Shown piece after piece: positions 1 through 9,211 of a stretch of DNA of 64,000 nucleotides (positions within the stretch are counted from its first letter, which is position 1; each line of letters begins with the position of its first letter). The stretch covers positions 62,001 to 126,000 of the forward strand of contig JAFLBI010000002.1 in the NCBI GenBank assembly GCA_017303835.1. The letters run 5' to 3'. Made by a program: the position numbers and the translations under genes. Below the pieces are notes generated by a model. The model had not been told where the DNA came from. It did no database searches and worked only from the letters and a program-made list of their open reading frames with translations. Origin of the DNA: Chitinophagales bacterium. GTDB taxonomy: Bacteria > Bacteroidota > Bacteroidia > Chitinophagales > Chitinophagaceae.

Positions 1-739
1 CCGATCTTGCCTGGTAAGCTTCCAGCTCGTCTATCTTCTGCTTGATCATTCCGGCTTTTTCAAATGCAAGATCTGCTGCATATTGTTGCATTTCTTCCTT
101 AAGGTGCTGCATTACCGGAGCAAGATTGCCCTTCAATATATTTCTTACCTGAAGCAAGGATTGCTGATAATCAACTTCTGATTGTAAACCCTCACATGGT
201 CCTTTACAATTGCCTAAATGATATTCCAAGCAAACTTTAAACTTGCCTTTTTGTATATTGGCTGCAGTTAAAGGAAGTTTACAGGTTCTTAAGGGTATGA
301 ATAGTTTAATAATACCAAGCAACTCTCTTACTCTTCCAGCAGAAGTAAAGGGGCCCAGGTATTCAGATCCATCGTTGATTTTCTTTCGCGTCAGAAATAT
401 TCTTGGGAAGGGCTCTCTTTTAATGACGATATACGGGTAGGTCTTATCGTCTTTCAGATTGATATTGTATCTGGGTTTGTATTGCTTGATCAGTGCATTC
501 TCCAGCAGAAAAGCATCTTGTTCAGAATCAACAATCGTGAATTCAATATGGTGAATTCTTTGAACCAGCTCATGTGTCTTGTAGCTGGTGAAGCTCTTAG
601 AGAAATAGGAGCTTACTCGCTTACGCAAACTTTTGGCTTTCCCAACATACAGTAATTCACCATTCTGATGAAAATACTTGTAAATGCCAGGTTCAGTAGG
701 AATTGTGTGGGCGATATGCTGGAACTGCTCAGCGGTCAT
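1..739 (-). CDS. uvrC: UvrABC excinuclease subunit C, N-terminal part (cut by window edge)
   Basis: UvrC makes the two incisions around a UvrB-marked DNA lesion in nucleotide excision repair. About 246 codons are visible. The N-terminus has the GIY-YIG nuclease core (GIY at residues 18-20, YVG at 31-33, then KAKSLRKRV). A Cys-rich GNCKGPCEG stretch lies near residue 180 and a UVR (UvrB-binding) helix pair near 205-235. The C-terminal RNase H-like nuclease half lies beyond the left edge. The ATG at 739 is the natural start because the GIY domain begins about 15 residues in. The start overlaps the stop of the upstream lipoprotein gene by 11 bases, so the two are probably co-transcribed. Confidence 0.95.
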   Translation of the reverse strand, partial: MTAEQFQHIAHTIPTEPGIYKYFHQNGELLYVGKAKSLRKRVSSYFSKSFTSYKTHELVQRIHHIEFTIVDSEQDAFLLENALIKQYKPRYNINLKDDKTYPYIVIKREPFPRIFLTRKKINDGSEYLGPFTSAGRVRELLGIIKLFIPLRTCKLPLTAANIQKGKFKVCLEYHLGNCKGPCEGLQSEVDYQQSLLQVRNILKGNLAPVMQHLKEEMQQYAADLAFEKAGMIKQKIDELEAYQARS

Positions 740-1337
740 TGCTCAGCAAAGGTAATGGGCCTTTATCGTTCCACTTAATGTAGTTGAGCTGAGTTTGTGT
801 AAGGGAATCACTAAACTTTTTTGTTGTACTGATCCAAAAGCTTTTACCAGGTTTCCAAACGCCAGTAGTAAAGTTGATGGTATCTCCAGAAAGCCATTGC
901 TGTCTGATAAAGATTCGCTTTACTTTATTGCTGTTTTCATCTGCTGTAATATCTGCCTGCTTTAGAGGGATATCGTTATCCTTGGTAGTATAGCTGAGTG
1001 TATAGGTCTTTGTCGTTTGGTCATTAAACACCGCTTCGTTAAACTGTTCCTTCCACTCTGGATCATTGAAGTCCTTTTGCAAGAACCTGTTTGCCCAGAT
1101 TTTAAAATCAGTCGTATCAATAATAACAGAGTCTTTTTGCTTGTCTGTTATAGTGTAAGCGACCAAGAGATACGGTGTTTGAACAACATCTTTTACATCA
1201 CCCATGATAAGCTCCTTAAGGGGAAAGAATGCTACGCTATCTGCAGTTGGTGATTGATGTTTGCCTTCTTTACAAGCAAAAAGTAGCACAGAAGAAAAAT
1301 ATCCAATAAACAATAAACTAATGAAACGCATGCGCAA
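729..1337 (-). CDS. Hypothetical lipoprotein
   Basis: A 202-residue predicted lipoprotein. A short basic N-terminus and hydrophobic stretch end in a lipobox (LLFAC, lipidated Cys at residue 22), so the mature protein should sit on the outer or inner membrane facing the periplasm. The rest is soluble, rich in Thr, Lys and Asp, and alternates like a beta-rich fold. I do not recognise the family. A second in-frame ATG two codons downstream would give the same lipobox. The gene lies 25 bases downstream of the anti-sigma/barrel gene, so it may be the last member of the sigma-factor operon, and it runs into uvrC. Confidence 0.75.
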   Translation of the reverse strand: MRMRFISLLFIGYFSSVLLFACKEGKHQSPTADSVAFFPLKELIMGDVKDVVQTPYLLVAYTITDKQKDSVIIDTTDFKIWANRFLQKDFNDPEWKEQFNEAVFNDQTTKTYTLSYTTKDNDIPLKQADITADENSNKVKRIFIRQQWLSGDTINFTTGVWKPGKSFWISTTKKFSDSLTQTQLNYIKWNDKGPLPLLSNDR

Positions 1338-1362
1338 AAATAAGGATCAGTAATGGAGACGA

Positions 1363-2817
1363 CTAGTGTCTGATGGGGATTAACATACCCAGTTTTACAC
1401 CAAAGTCTTTAAAATTCTCTCTGATGGGATAGGCATTGGTATAGGTAGGCAGGTGCTGGTAACGGAACTGCGGGCCAATCTGCCATGAAACCTTATTGGC
1501 TGTTGTGTAAGAGAAATTCAGACCAATGGTACTGTTCATATTCCACCTTCTGATCAGGTTGCTGCCATCAAAATAATGATTCAGGTCTGTGGTAAGCGTG
1601 TACAGTTTGCTATTCAGATTGAGCGTTGGTTGAATGCTAGCGTCAATCAATACGCCCAGTCGCTTACCTTTCACAATATCCAGTTGAAAGCCTACAGGGA
1701 AGGCAAGCTGATACAGTTTGTTGTCTATTACTGTTTCAGTAAAGCCAGATTTATTATTGATGCGTGTAAATACTGGTAGCTTTTGTACAGTTCTGTCGTC
1801 TCTAACCAGAATCACATCAGATTGCTCGTAACCAGATTGAAATGCTTCAATCAGGTAATGACGCAGATTGAATTGTATACCTGCCTTAATGCGGAAAGCC
1901 GGTTTTACTTGGTAGAATAAAGCCAGACCTAATTCCAGACCCAAACCAGGCCTGTGGCGAATACTGGGCTGGTTATTGCCTGGATTAAATACGGCACTGG
2001 TTATACTATTTGAAGCAGCATTATTGGTGGCATTCAGGATTCTTGCCTGTCCTTCATCTAAATTTCTGAAACCGGTAGAAGGTGATGTCCAGAACTGATA
2101 GCTGAACTTAGTGGGTGTGCCCTTTTTTCTGATCACAGGATTTTCTTTGTATCCCTGTTCACTCAGAAAATCATCAGCATCGTGTTCTTGTGCACCCGCT
2201 TTCTTCATTGATCTTCTAAAATCACCTGCAATATCTTTTGCTTCTTCAGGCAGTTCAGATGATACTTCATCACGTTCGGTTAGGTCTGCTTGTTCTTGCT
2301 GAATCATTTGTTCGCCAATCATGTCAACATAAGGAGTGATTTGCGCAATAGCAATTGTTGGTTGAAGCAAGCGTGTAGGTTGTTTTTCCTCCACGTTCAC
2401 AACTGCTTGTTGACCAGCAAAAGCAGTATGGTTCAATATTGCTTCCAGCTCATTGTGTTCACGGATGATCTGCAAAGTCTGGTTAGTAAGATCAGCACCG
2501 GAAAATTGGTTGATATAATGTTTGCCGTTGGTTGCAGGTGATTGCATTGTTTGACCAGCAATCTCTTGTTGTAGGCTATTTTCCTGAAGCTTCAGGATAT
2601 ACGCTTGTTTGTCTGGATGATTGTTCAGTAAAGTGGAGATAGTGAGTGCAACCAAAACGGCCAGTGCAACCAAGGTGAGTGCAGGCCATGGTTTTTTACC
2701 ATGGATGTTTTCCTGGATATTTTGCCAAAGCTGATCTGATGGATACAAGCGATGTTTGTCTGCTTGCTCCTGCAGAAAAGACTCCAACCAATCGTTATGT
2801 TCTTGCTCCTTGCTCAT
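1363..2817 (-). CDS. Anti-sigma-like membrane protein with C-terminal outer-membrane-type beta-barrel domain
   Basis: A 484-residue protein encoded 20 bases after an ECF sigma gene. Residues 1-40 are a soluble charged helix region. One hydrophobic segment follows at about 44-64 (PALTLVALAVLVALTI), then a low-complexity, Gln/Glu-rich linker. Residues about 235-484 show the alternating aromatic/glycine pattern of Bacteroidota outer-membrane beta-barrel domains (for example GLGLELGLALFY, and KVSWQIGPQFRYQ near the end). The N-terminal layout and neighbour suggest that it holds the sigma factor at the inner membrane. That a barrel-like domain follows a single inner-membrane helix is topologically odd. 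The barrel reading is from sequence pattern only. Confidence 0.7.
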   Translation of the reverse strand: MSKEQEHNDWLESFLQEQADKHRLYPSDQLWQNIQENIHGKKPWPALTLVALAVLVALTISTLLNNHPDKQAYILKLQENSLQQEIAGQTMQSPATNGKHYINQFSGADLTNQTLQIIREHNELEAILNHTAFAGQQAVVNVEEKQPTRLLQPTIAIAQITPYVDMIGEQMIQQEQADLTERDEVSSELPEEAKDIAGDFRRSMKKAGAQEHDADDFLSEQGYKENPVIRKKGTPTKFSYQFWTSPSTGFRNLDEGQARILNATNNAASNSITSAVFNPGNNQPSIRHRPGLGLELGLALFYQVKPAFRIKAGIQFNLRHYLIEAFQSGYEQSDVILVRDDRTVQKLPVFTRINNKSGFTETVIDNKLYQLAFPVGFQLDIVKGKRLGVLIDASIQPTLNLNSKLYTLTTDLNHYFDGSNLIRRWNMNSTIGLNFSYTTANKVSWQIGPQFRYQHLPTYTNAYPIRENFKDFGVKLGMLIPIRH

Positions 2818-2837
2818 AATCTTTCAACACAGTGCAC

Positions 2838-3419
2838 TCAAATACCGTTAAATGCTTTTAACCAATGCAGTTCTTCTTTCGGCTTTTCAATAATCCGCTT
2901 TCTGATCAACATGGCTTCCAGCATATTTTTTGCTCTAGTATACTGACTCCGGCTCGTGCTTTCCTCAATGTCCAGCATGGTGCCGATTTCTTTATGACTG
3001 AAACCTTCAATAGCATACAGGTTTAATACTGTTCTGTATCCTAATGGCAACTGTCTGATACATTCTACCACTTGTCTTGCCTGCATCATGGAGGGGATGG
3101 TTTCCTCCCTGAATTGAACAGTCTCAGCGTATTCCAGAGACAATTGCTCATGAAACTTTTTATGCTTTTTCAGCAGGTTGATACAGGTATGAATGATAAT
3201 CCGCCTGATCCAGCCTTCAAAAGCACCTTTGTTCTGGAATGTATGTATCTGGGTAAATACTTTGATGAACCCCTCCTGCAGCATGTCTTCTGCATCTTCC
3301 CGGTTTTGTGCAAACCGGTAACAAACGCTTAACATCTTCGGACTATAGCGGTTGTATAATTCCCGCTGAGCCAGAGGATCATTTTGTAAGCAGCCTGCGA
3401 TGATAGATTGCTCCGTCAT
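2838..3419 (-). CDS. RNA polymerase sigma factor, ECF (sigma-70) family
   Basis: A 193-residue ECF-type sigma factor that would direct RNA polymerase to a small regulon. Region 2 is visible at about residues 30-60 (YRFAQNREDAEDMLQEGFIKVF), including the acidic NREDAEDMLQ helix. Region 4 lies at about 125-165, with a helix-turn-helix (GFSHKEIGTMLDIEESTSRS) that would read the -35-type element. It heads a minus-strand operon with the anti-sigma/barrel gene and probably the lipoprotein. A GC-rich hairpin (GGGG...CCCC) sits just before the ATG in the short leader. The stress or signal it answers to cannot be told from sequence. Confidence 0.93.
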   Translation of the reverse strand: MTEQSIIAGCLQNDPLAQRELYNRYSPKMLSVCYRFAQNREDAEDMLQEGFIKVFTQIHTFQNKGAFEGWIRRIIIHTCINLLKKHKKFHEQLSLEYAETVQFREETIPSMMQARQVVECIRQLPLGYRTVLNLYAIEGFSHKEIGTMLDIEESTSRSQYTRAKNMLEAMLIRKRIIEKPKEELHWLKAFNGI

Positions 3420-3563
3420 GAAGGGGGTATTTCCCCTAAATATAGGACATCCGAAGCTTGTTTTTGCTGCATCAAACCAAAAAGATCACCCAGGCTTTCA
3501 TGAATTCTTTGCTTTTAAGCTGCATTTATTAATTTCAAGTATCTCTTCAAGGAAAACCTGCAC

Positions 3564-5192
3564 ATGGAAATACCCCCTCCAACCCCACTTGTGCCGCCAA
3601 GTACCGGCCTACAGGTCTATGCTGGTAATTGGAGCAGGGCAGAAGTAATCCACCTGTTAAAACGCACCATGTTTGGTGCTGCAATTGCTGATATTCAATA
3701 TTTTCTGGCAAAGGGGATGCAGGCATCCGTTGATGAACTTATTAACCCACAAGCACCTTTACCGGCTCCACCCGTAAAAGAGTATGATACCAATGGTGCG
3801 CTTACAACACCAGATACCCATATATCTGCAGGTCAAACCTGGGTTAACGATCCTAATAATGATGGAACCATACAATCCAGGCGAAGGGCTAGCTTCAAGA
3901 AATGGTGGATGGGTTGCATGGTGCAACAGGATAGAAGTATCCGTGAGAAGATGACGCTGTTCTGGCATAATCATTTTGCAACAGAAAGTAATGATATCGG
4001 TAACGCACAATACCTATACAAGCACCATAACTTATTGCGTACACATGCATTGGGCAATTTCAAAGAATTGGTGAAGCAAATCACAATTGATCCGGCTATG
4101 TTGGTTTACCTGAATGGGCAACTCAACACCAAAACAGCACCGGATGAAAACTATGCAAGAGAGCTGCAGGAACTTTTTTGTTGTGGTAAAGGCCCGGATT
4201 CACTTTACACAGAAGCTGATGTAAAAGCAGCTGCCAAAGTGTTGACTGGTTGGCAGAATAACGCTACGCAGATTAATTCGGTATTTACACTTTCCAGACA
4301 CGACACAACCAATAAACAGTTTTCTGCTTTTTACAAGAATACGGTGATTACTGGTAGAAATACAGCTACTGCAGGTTTAGACGAGTTGAATGATTTACTC
4401 AATATGATTTTTGCCGCTGATGAAGTTGCAAAGTATATCTGCAGAAGAGTATACCGTTGGTTTGTGTACTATGATATCGATGCAAGTGTAGAGCAAAACA
4501 TTATCACGCCACTTGCAGCAATTTTCCGGAACAATAATTATGAAATTAAGCCAGTATTGAAGGCTTTGTTGAGTAGTCAGCATTTCTACGATAGCCTCAG
4601 TATGGGTTGCGTTATCAAAAGTCCGCTGGATCTTGTGGTAGGTATGTGCAGGGAGTTCAATATCAGTTTTCAGCCAGCATCCGATTATGTAACGAACTAC
4701 GGTTTTTATAATTATCTCGTAAGCTCCTGCACCAATATGCAGCAGAATCCCGGCGATCCACCGGATGTGAGCGGCTGGAAAGCCTATTATCAAGAGCCAC
4801 AGTTCTATCAGATATGGATTAACAGCGATACTTTACCCAAGCGCAATCAGTTTACCGATACCATGATTGTGAACGGATACACATTTAATGGAAAGCGCAT
4901 ACAAATGGATGGTCCTGCGTTTGTACGCACTTTAAAGAATCCGGATGACCCCAATCTGTTGATTGATGAGTTGGTAGAAATTATGTATCAGACAGAATTG
5001 TCTACTTCCACCAAAGCGCAACTAAAGAAAGATATTCTATTGGGCGGACAGGCACAGGATTATTACTGGACCAATGCCTGGACAGCATTCGTCACCAATC
5101 CAAGCGACACAGCCAATGCCAATATTGTAAGAACACGCTTGCGCGATCTGATCAAGTATCTCATGAATCTTGCTGAATACCAACTCGCCTAA
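3564..5192 (+). CDS. DUF1800 domain-containing protein
   Basis: A 542-residue member of the DUF1800 family, whose biochemical role is unknown. Family features visible are HLLKRTMFGA near residue 30, FWHNHFATE near 135 and the conserved NYARELQELF near 195. There is no convincing signal peptide at the chosen ATG. The reading frame opens about 140 bases from the divergent sigma gene. The next gene, DUF1501, begins 9 bases after its stop. This DUF1800-DUF1501 order is a recurrent pair in Bacteroidota and other phyla, which implies that the two act together, probably in the cell envelope or outside the cell. Confidence 0.92.
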   Translation: MEIPPPTPLVPPSTGLQVYAGNWSRAEVIHLLKRTMFGAAIADIQYFLAKGMQASVDELINPQAPLPAPPVKEYDTNGALTTPDTHISAGQTWVNDPNNDGTIQSRRRASFKKWWMGCMVQQDRSIREKMTLFWHNHFATESNDIGNAQYLYKHHNLLRTHALGNFKELVKQITIDPAMLVYLNGQLNTKTAPDENYARELQELFCCGKGPDSLYTEADVKAAAKVLTGWQNNATQINSVFTLSRHDTTNKQFSAFYKNTVITGRNTATAGLDELNDLLNMIFAADEVAKYICRRVYRWFVYYDIDASVEQNIITPLAAIFRNNNYEIKPVLKALLSSQHFYDSLSMGCVIKSPLDLVVGMCREFNISFQPASDYVTNYGFYNYLVSSCTNMQQNPGDPPDVSGWKAYYQEPQFYQIWINSDTLPKRNQFTDTMIVNGYTFNGKRIQMDGPAFVRTLKNPDDPNLLIDELVEIMYQTELSTSTKAQLKKDILLGGQAQDYYWTNAWTAFVTNPSDTANANIVRTRLRDLIKYLMNLAEYQLA

Positions 5193-5201
5193 ACCTATTG
5201 T

Positions 5202-6779
5202 ATGAAAAGAAGAGATTTTTTACGACAAGCTTTACCTGCGGGTATCGTATTGCCCTCTCTCATCAATGGGTTTACGGTAAAAGCATTTGGTGCAGACAAT
5301 CCTTTGATGCAGGCTTTACTGATGCCAACAACAGATACGGATCATGTGCTGGTCATCATACAGTTGAATGGGGGTAATGATGGCCTCAATATGGTGATTC
5401 CTTTAGAGTATTTTCCTGAGTATAGAAATGCACGTGCCAATATTTTTATTCCGGAGCAAAAGGTTTTGCGTCTGAATAATCATGATAAGATTGCTTTACA
5501 TCCTTCCATGACTGGTTTGCATCAACTCTACCAGAATGGACAACTGCGCATTGTGCAGTCTGTTGGTTATCCGCAACCAAACTTTTCGCATTTCCGTGCC
5601 ACAGATATCTGGATGAGTGCCAGCGATAGTAACCAGTTGGTGAATAGTGGTTGGACGGGTAGGTACCTGAATTATGAATACCCGAATTTTCCGAATGGCT
5701 ATCCCAATAGCAGCATGACGGATCCGCTGGCCATTCAAATTGGTTCTGTCAGTTCCTTAACCTTACAAGGCCCAGCTGTTAGTATGGGTATGAGCATAAG
5801 CAACACATCAAATTTTTATAACCTGCTGAATGGTGCACAAGATCCTGCACCTGCCACACCTGCCGGTAAAGAATTGACCTATGTGAGAATGGTATCGCAG
5901 CAAACACAGCGATACGCAACAGTAATCAAAGATGCTGCAGCCAAAGTAACCCAGCAGGGTAATTATCCCACACCTAATTCATTAGCAGACCAACTCAAGA
6001 TAGTCGCAAGACTAATCAAGGGTGGTTTGAAGACGCGCGTCTATATGGTGAGTTTTGGCGGCTTTGATACCCATGCCAGTCAGGTGAACACCACCGATAC
6101 CACAACAGGTACACATGCAAATCTCCTTAAGACGGTGAGTGATGCCATCAAAGCATTTCAGGATGATTTAAAGCTGCTCGGTGTTGATGATCGGGTGGTG
6201 GGTATGACTTTCTCTGAGTTTGGCAGAAGAGTGAAGAGTAATGGTAGTAATGGTACTGATCACGGTGCAGCTGCGCCTTTGTTTGTTTTCGGCAAGCAGG
6301 TAATTAATGGCGTTTCTGGAAATACACCTGTTATACCAGCCAATGCTAATGTGAATGACAATATTCCTTTTCAGATAGATTTTAGAAGCGTGTATGCAAC
6401 ACTCCTGAGCAATTGGTTATGTGTAAAGGATAGTGATCTACAGCAAATCATGCTGAAGAATTTTCAGGTTTTGCCTTTAGTGCAGTCAGCTGCCTGTATG
6501 AAAGCGATTAATCTTTCCGGTGAAGAGCTAATCCGTAATTACCCCAATCCTTTTACAAGTACCACTACCATCACCTATAAAACCAATGGCGGACATACCC
6601 TTGTGCAGGTGATGGATACCATGGGTAGGGTGCTGGCTAATTTGGTAGATCAGGAATTGCCTGCGGGCAGTTATACTGTTCAGTTTAATGGACAGACCAT
6701 TCCAGCAGGGGTTTATTATGTGCGATTACAGAACCTTAGTGTTCAGCAGGTGAAAGCCATGATCAAAGCAAAAGGCTAA
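5202..6779 (+). CDS. DUF1501 family protein with Tat-like signal and T9SS C-terminal sorting domain
   Basis: A 525-residue DUF1501 protein with a sulfatase/alkaline-phosphatase-like look. The N-terminus carries MKRRDFLRQ followed by a hydrophobic stretch, the form of a twin-arginine signal. Core motifs are QLNGGNDGLNM (about 50-60), GFDTHASQ (about 285), FSEFGRR (about 345) and TDHGAAAPLFVFG (about 360). The last 80 residues form a type IX secretion sorting domain: NYPNPF opening, VMDTMGRVL and PAGVYYVRLQ, ending in basic residues. It should therefore be exported to the cell surface or medium. It is tightly coupled to the DUF1800 gene. Function is unknown for the family. Confidence 0.92.
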   Translation: MKRRDFLRQALPAGIVLPSLINGFTVKAFGADNPLMQALLMPTTDTDHVLVIIQLNGGNDGLNMVIPLEYFPEYRNARANIFIPEQKVLRLNNHDKIALHPSMTGLHQLYQNGQLRIVQSVGYPQPNFSHFRATDIWMSASDSNQLVNSGWTGRYLNYEYPNFPNGYPNSSMTDPLAIQIGSVSSLTLQGPAVSMGMSISNTSNFYNLLNGAQDPAPATPAGKELTYVRMVSQQTQRYATVIKDAAAKVTQQGNYPTPNSLADQLKIVARLIKGGLKTRVYMVSFGGFDTHASQVNTTDTTTGTHANLLKTVSDAIKAFQDDLKLLGVDDRVVGMTFSEFGRRVKSNGSNGTDHGAAAPLFVFGKQVINGVSGNTPVIPANANVNDNIPFQIDFRSVYATLLSNWLCVKDSDLQQIMLKNFQVLPLVQSAACMKAINLSGEELIRNYPNPFTSTTTITYKTNGGHTLVQVMDTMGRVLANLVDQELPAGSYTVQFNGQTIPAGVYYVRLQNLSVQQVKAMIKAKG

Positions 6780-6785
6780 TTTTTG

Positions 6786-6834
6786 CAACATTGTTGAAAA
6801 ATTCAATAAAACACCTATTTTTACAACCTTGTTT
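6786..6834 (+). promoter_or_regulatory. Promoter of the TonB receptor gene overlapped by two operator-like boxes
   Basis: A Bacteroidota-type promoter reads GTTG (6793-6796), 19 bases, TATTTTTA (6816-6823). Two near-identical imperfect palindromes overlap it: CAACATTGTTG at 6786-6796 covers the -33 box, and CAACCTTGTTT at 6824-6834 covers the likely start point just before the ATG at 6840. Their placement fits repression. The cognate regulator is unknown. A metal-responsive Fur-family protein is an inference from the gene controlled. Confidence 0.5.
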
Positions 6835-6839
6835 CAAAA

Positions 6840-9200
6840 ATGAGGAAGCTTTTACTTTCTATACTGGTTGTGCTGATGGTGTTTCGTGCTGGTGCCCAAT
6901 GTCACCTGAGTTTCTCGGGTATCGTTTGGGACGCAGATACTGGCCAACCCCTGGCTGATGCCCTGGTCAGAATACCTCAGTTGAATCTTACAAAAAAAAC
7001 CGATAGTTCAGGTAGGTTTAAGATATTGGGTATTTGTCCGGGTAACTATGACGTGGTGATCAGTCATGTTTCCTGCAAGCCTGTGCAGGAGCACCTTCAC
7101 ATTGAAAAAGATATCGAACACAATTTTAAACTGGATCATGCAGCAGCCGTGCTAAATGATGTAACAGTAACTGGCTATAATACCGTAGCAAAAAAGACCA
7201 GCTTTTCTGCTGAAATCAAGGGCAAAGAACTGGATGCGGTAAAGGGCTTATCCCTTGGAGAATCATTAACCCGCTTAACCGGTGTTACCACTTTGCAAAC
7301 CGGTACCAATATTTACAAACCTGTTATTCATGGGCTGCATAGTAACCGGGTACTTATTCTGAATAATGGCATCAGACAGGAGGGGCAACAATGGGGTAGT
7401 GAGCACGCACCTGAAATTGATCCCTATGTAGCCAATAGATTAACAGTTATCAAGGGCGCTTCTTCACTCCGATATGGTGCAGATGCCATTGGTGGTGTTG
7501 TGTTGGTAGAACCCAAATTACTACCAGTAATATCCGGAACAAGAGGAGAATTAAATCTGGCAGCTTTCTCTAATAATAGGATGGGCGTACTCTCAGGAAT
7601 GCTTGAGGGCGTGAATTTGCATCGCAAGCCATTTGCCTGGCGGGTACAGGGTACTTTAAGGAGAGGTGGCAATGCAGCTACGCCGGAATATAGCTTAGCC
7701 AACTCTGGTCTAAGTGAGGCCAATATGTCTGCTACAGCAGGCTGGAAAAAAGAGACAAAGGGATGGGAAGTGTTTTACAGTCTATTCAATACCAAACTGG
7801 GTATCTTCTCTGGCGCGCACATTGGCAACGTTACAGATTTGATGAATGCCATTGCACAGAAGGAGCCACCTGATTATATCAGAAATGTGGGATTCACCTA
7901 TAAGATCGATAGGCCTTATCAGGAAGTGATGCATCATTTACTGAAATGGAAATCCTATTGGCAAACTGGTGAAACAGGTCGCTTAAACCTGATTGCAGCA
8001 GCACAGGTGAACAACAGACAAGAGTATGATGTCAAGCGCTTTCAATCGAGCAGTGATGCACCAGGCCTTGACTTAACGATTAGCACTGTGTCTGCAGACC
8101 TTCTTTGGGATCATTATCAGCAGAAAGGTTTCAGAGGAACCATTGGAATCAACAGTGCGTATCAGGCAAATCGATATTCATTCCGCTTATTCATTCCCAA
8201 CTATGATGCATTGAATCTGGGCGCATTTATTATTGAAAAAATTGGTACAGGTAAACTGCAGGGTGAGTTTGGTGCCAGATATGATCACCGTTCTATCACC
8301 AATATCAGCTCAAATACAGGACGTGTCTATACCAACAGAACTTACAGTAGTTTCTCTGGTAATGCAGGCCTTCAGTATCAACTGCATCAGTATGTGCAAT
8401 TGAGTCTTGGAATTGCATCGGCCTGGCGTGCACCGCAGGTGAATGAACTCTATAGCGATGGGTTACACCATGGCTCTGCGCGTATTGAAAAAGGAAATGA
8501 CCAGTTGAATCCGGAACGTGCCAACAGTGTGATGGCCGGCCTGCATTTGCATCTCGATAAATTCAATCTGGAGCTGGAAACCTACCACAAACAAATTGAT
8601 GGATTCATTTATCTCTACCCTGTTTTCCCGCCAGAGCTAACTATCAGAGGCGCTTTTCCAACATTTCGCTACGGGCAAACCAATACACGTATGCAGGGAG
8701 TTGATGTCAATGCCTCTTGGAAAATCAATGCGCATATTCAATGGCAGGTAAAAGGTTCAGTGCTTCGTGCCTGGGATAAGACCAATCGCGATTGGATGAT
8801 CATGATGCCTTCAGACCGTTATGAAACATCACTGGAGTATCGATTCAGCGATGCAGGAAAAATTCGTGAACCATACGTTAAGTTGCATGTGCAGCACGTA
8901 TTGCATCAATCACGTTTTCCCGGAACTGGAAATATTCCGGTGTTGAAGCCTGATGGCAGTACTGTTATGGAATCAGATTATATCGCACCACCGCCGGCCT
9001 ATACGCTGGCAGGTGCTGAAGCCGGATTAGGACTGCAAAGAAAACAACACACCATTCAGTTCATTTTGTCTGCTACGAATATGCTGAATGTGGCCTACCG
9101 AGAATACTTGAATACATTCCGGTATTTCTCAGACGATATGGGCCGTAACATCAGTCTTCGTGTACGTATTCCTTTCAATGTAAAAAATACACCATCATAA
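6840..9200 (+). CDS. TonB-dependent outer-membrane receptor
   Basis: A 786-residue receptor that would import a scarce ligand across the outer membrane using TonB energy. A signal peptide (about 1-19) is followed by a carboxypeptidase-regulatory-like beta-sandwich (about 23-95). The plug domain (about 105-215) contains HGLHSNRVLILNNG and QWGSEHAPEID. A 22-strand-type barrel follows and ends in an aromatic-rich strand near the C-terminus. The plug resembles receptors proposed to import metal ions, and the next gene encodes a lipoprotein whose mature N-terminus is rich in His and Asp/Glu. Zinc or copper uptake is therefore my best guess, not proven. The ATG at 6840 lies just after the promoter boxes. 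Confidence 0.92.
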   Translation: MRKLLLSILVVLMVFRAGAQCHLSFSGIVWDADTGQPLADALVRIPQLNLTKKTDSSGRFKILGICPGNYDVVISHVSCKPVQEHLHIEKDIEHNFKLDHAAAVLNDVTVTGYNTVAKKTSFSAEIKGKELDAVKGLSLGESLTRLTGVTTLQTGTNIYKPVIHGLHSNRVLILNNGIRQEGQQWGSEHAPEIDPYVANRLTVIKGASSLRYGADAIGGVVLVEPKLLPVISGTRGELNLAAFSNNRMGVLSGMLEGVNLHRKPFAWRVQGTLRRGGNAATPEYSLANSGLSEANMSATAGWKKETKGWEVFYSLFNTKLGIFSGAHIGNVTDLMNAIAQKEPPDYIRNVGFTYKIDRPYQEVMHHLLKWKSYWQTGETGRLNLIAAAQVNNRQEYDVKRFQSSSDAPGLDLTISTVSADLLWDHYQQKGFRGTIGINSAYQANRYSFRLFIPNYDALNLGAFIIEKIGTGKLQGEFGARYDHRSITNISSNTGRVYTNRTYSSFSGNAGLQYQLHQYVQLSLGIASAWRAPQVNELYSDGLHHGSARIEKGNDQLNPERANSVMAGLHLHLDKFNLELETYHKQIDGFIYLYPVFPPELTIRGAFPTFRYGQTNTRMQGVDVNASWKINAHIQWQVKGSVLRAWDKTNRDWMIMMPSDRYETSLEYRFSDAGKIREPYVKLHVQHVLHQSRFPGTGNIPVLKPDGSTVMESDYIAPPPAYTLAGAEAGLGLQRKQHTIQFILSATNMLNVAYREYLNTFRYFSDDMGRNISLRVRIPFNVKNTPS

Positions 9201-9211
9201 AATCAAATCAA

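Noticed and set aside
243..440. 65-residue plus-strand frame
   Set aside because: It lies inside uvrC on the opposite strand.
2838..3419. The ECF sigma factor as SigP, the partner of PorX
   Set aside because: It sits with its own anti-sigma-like gene about 30 kb from porX; nothing in the sequence links them.
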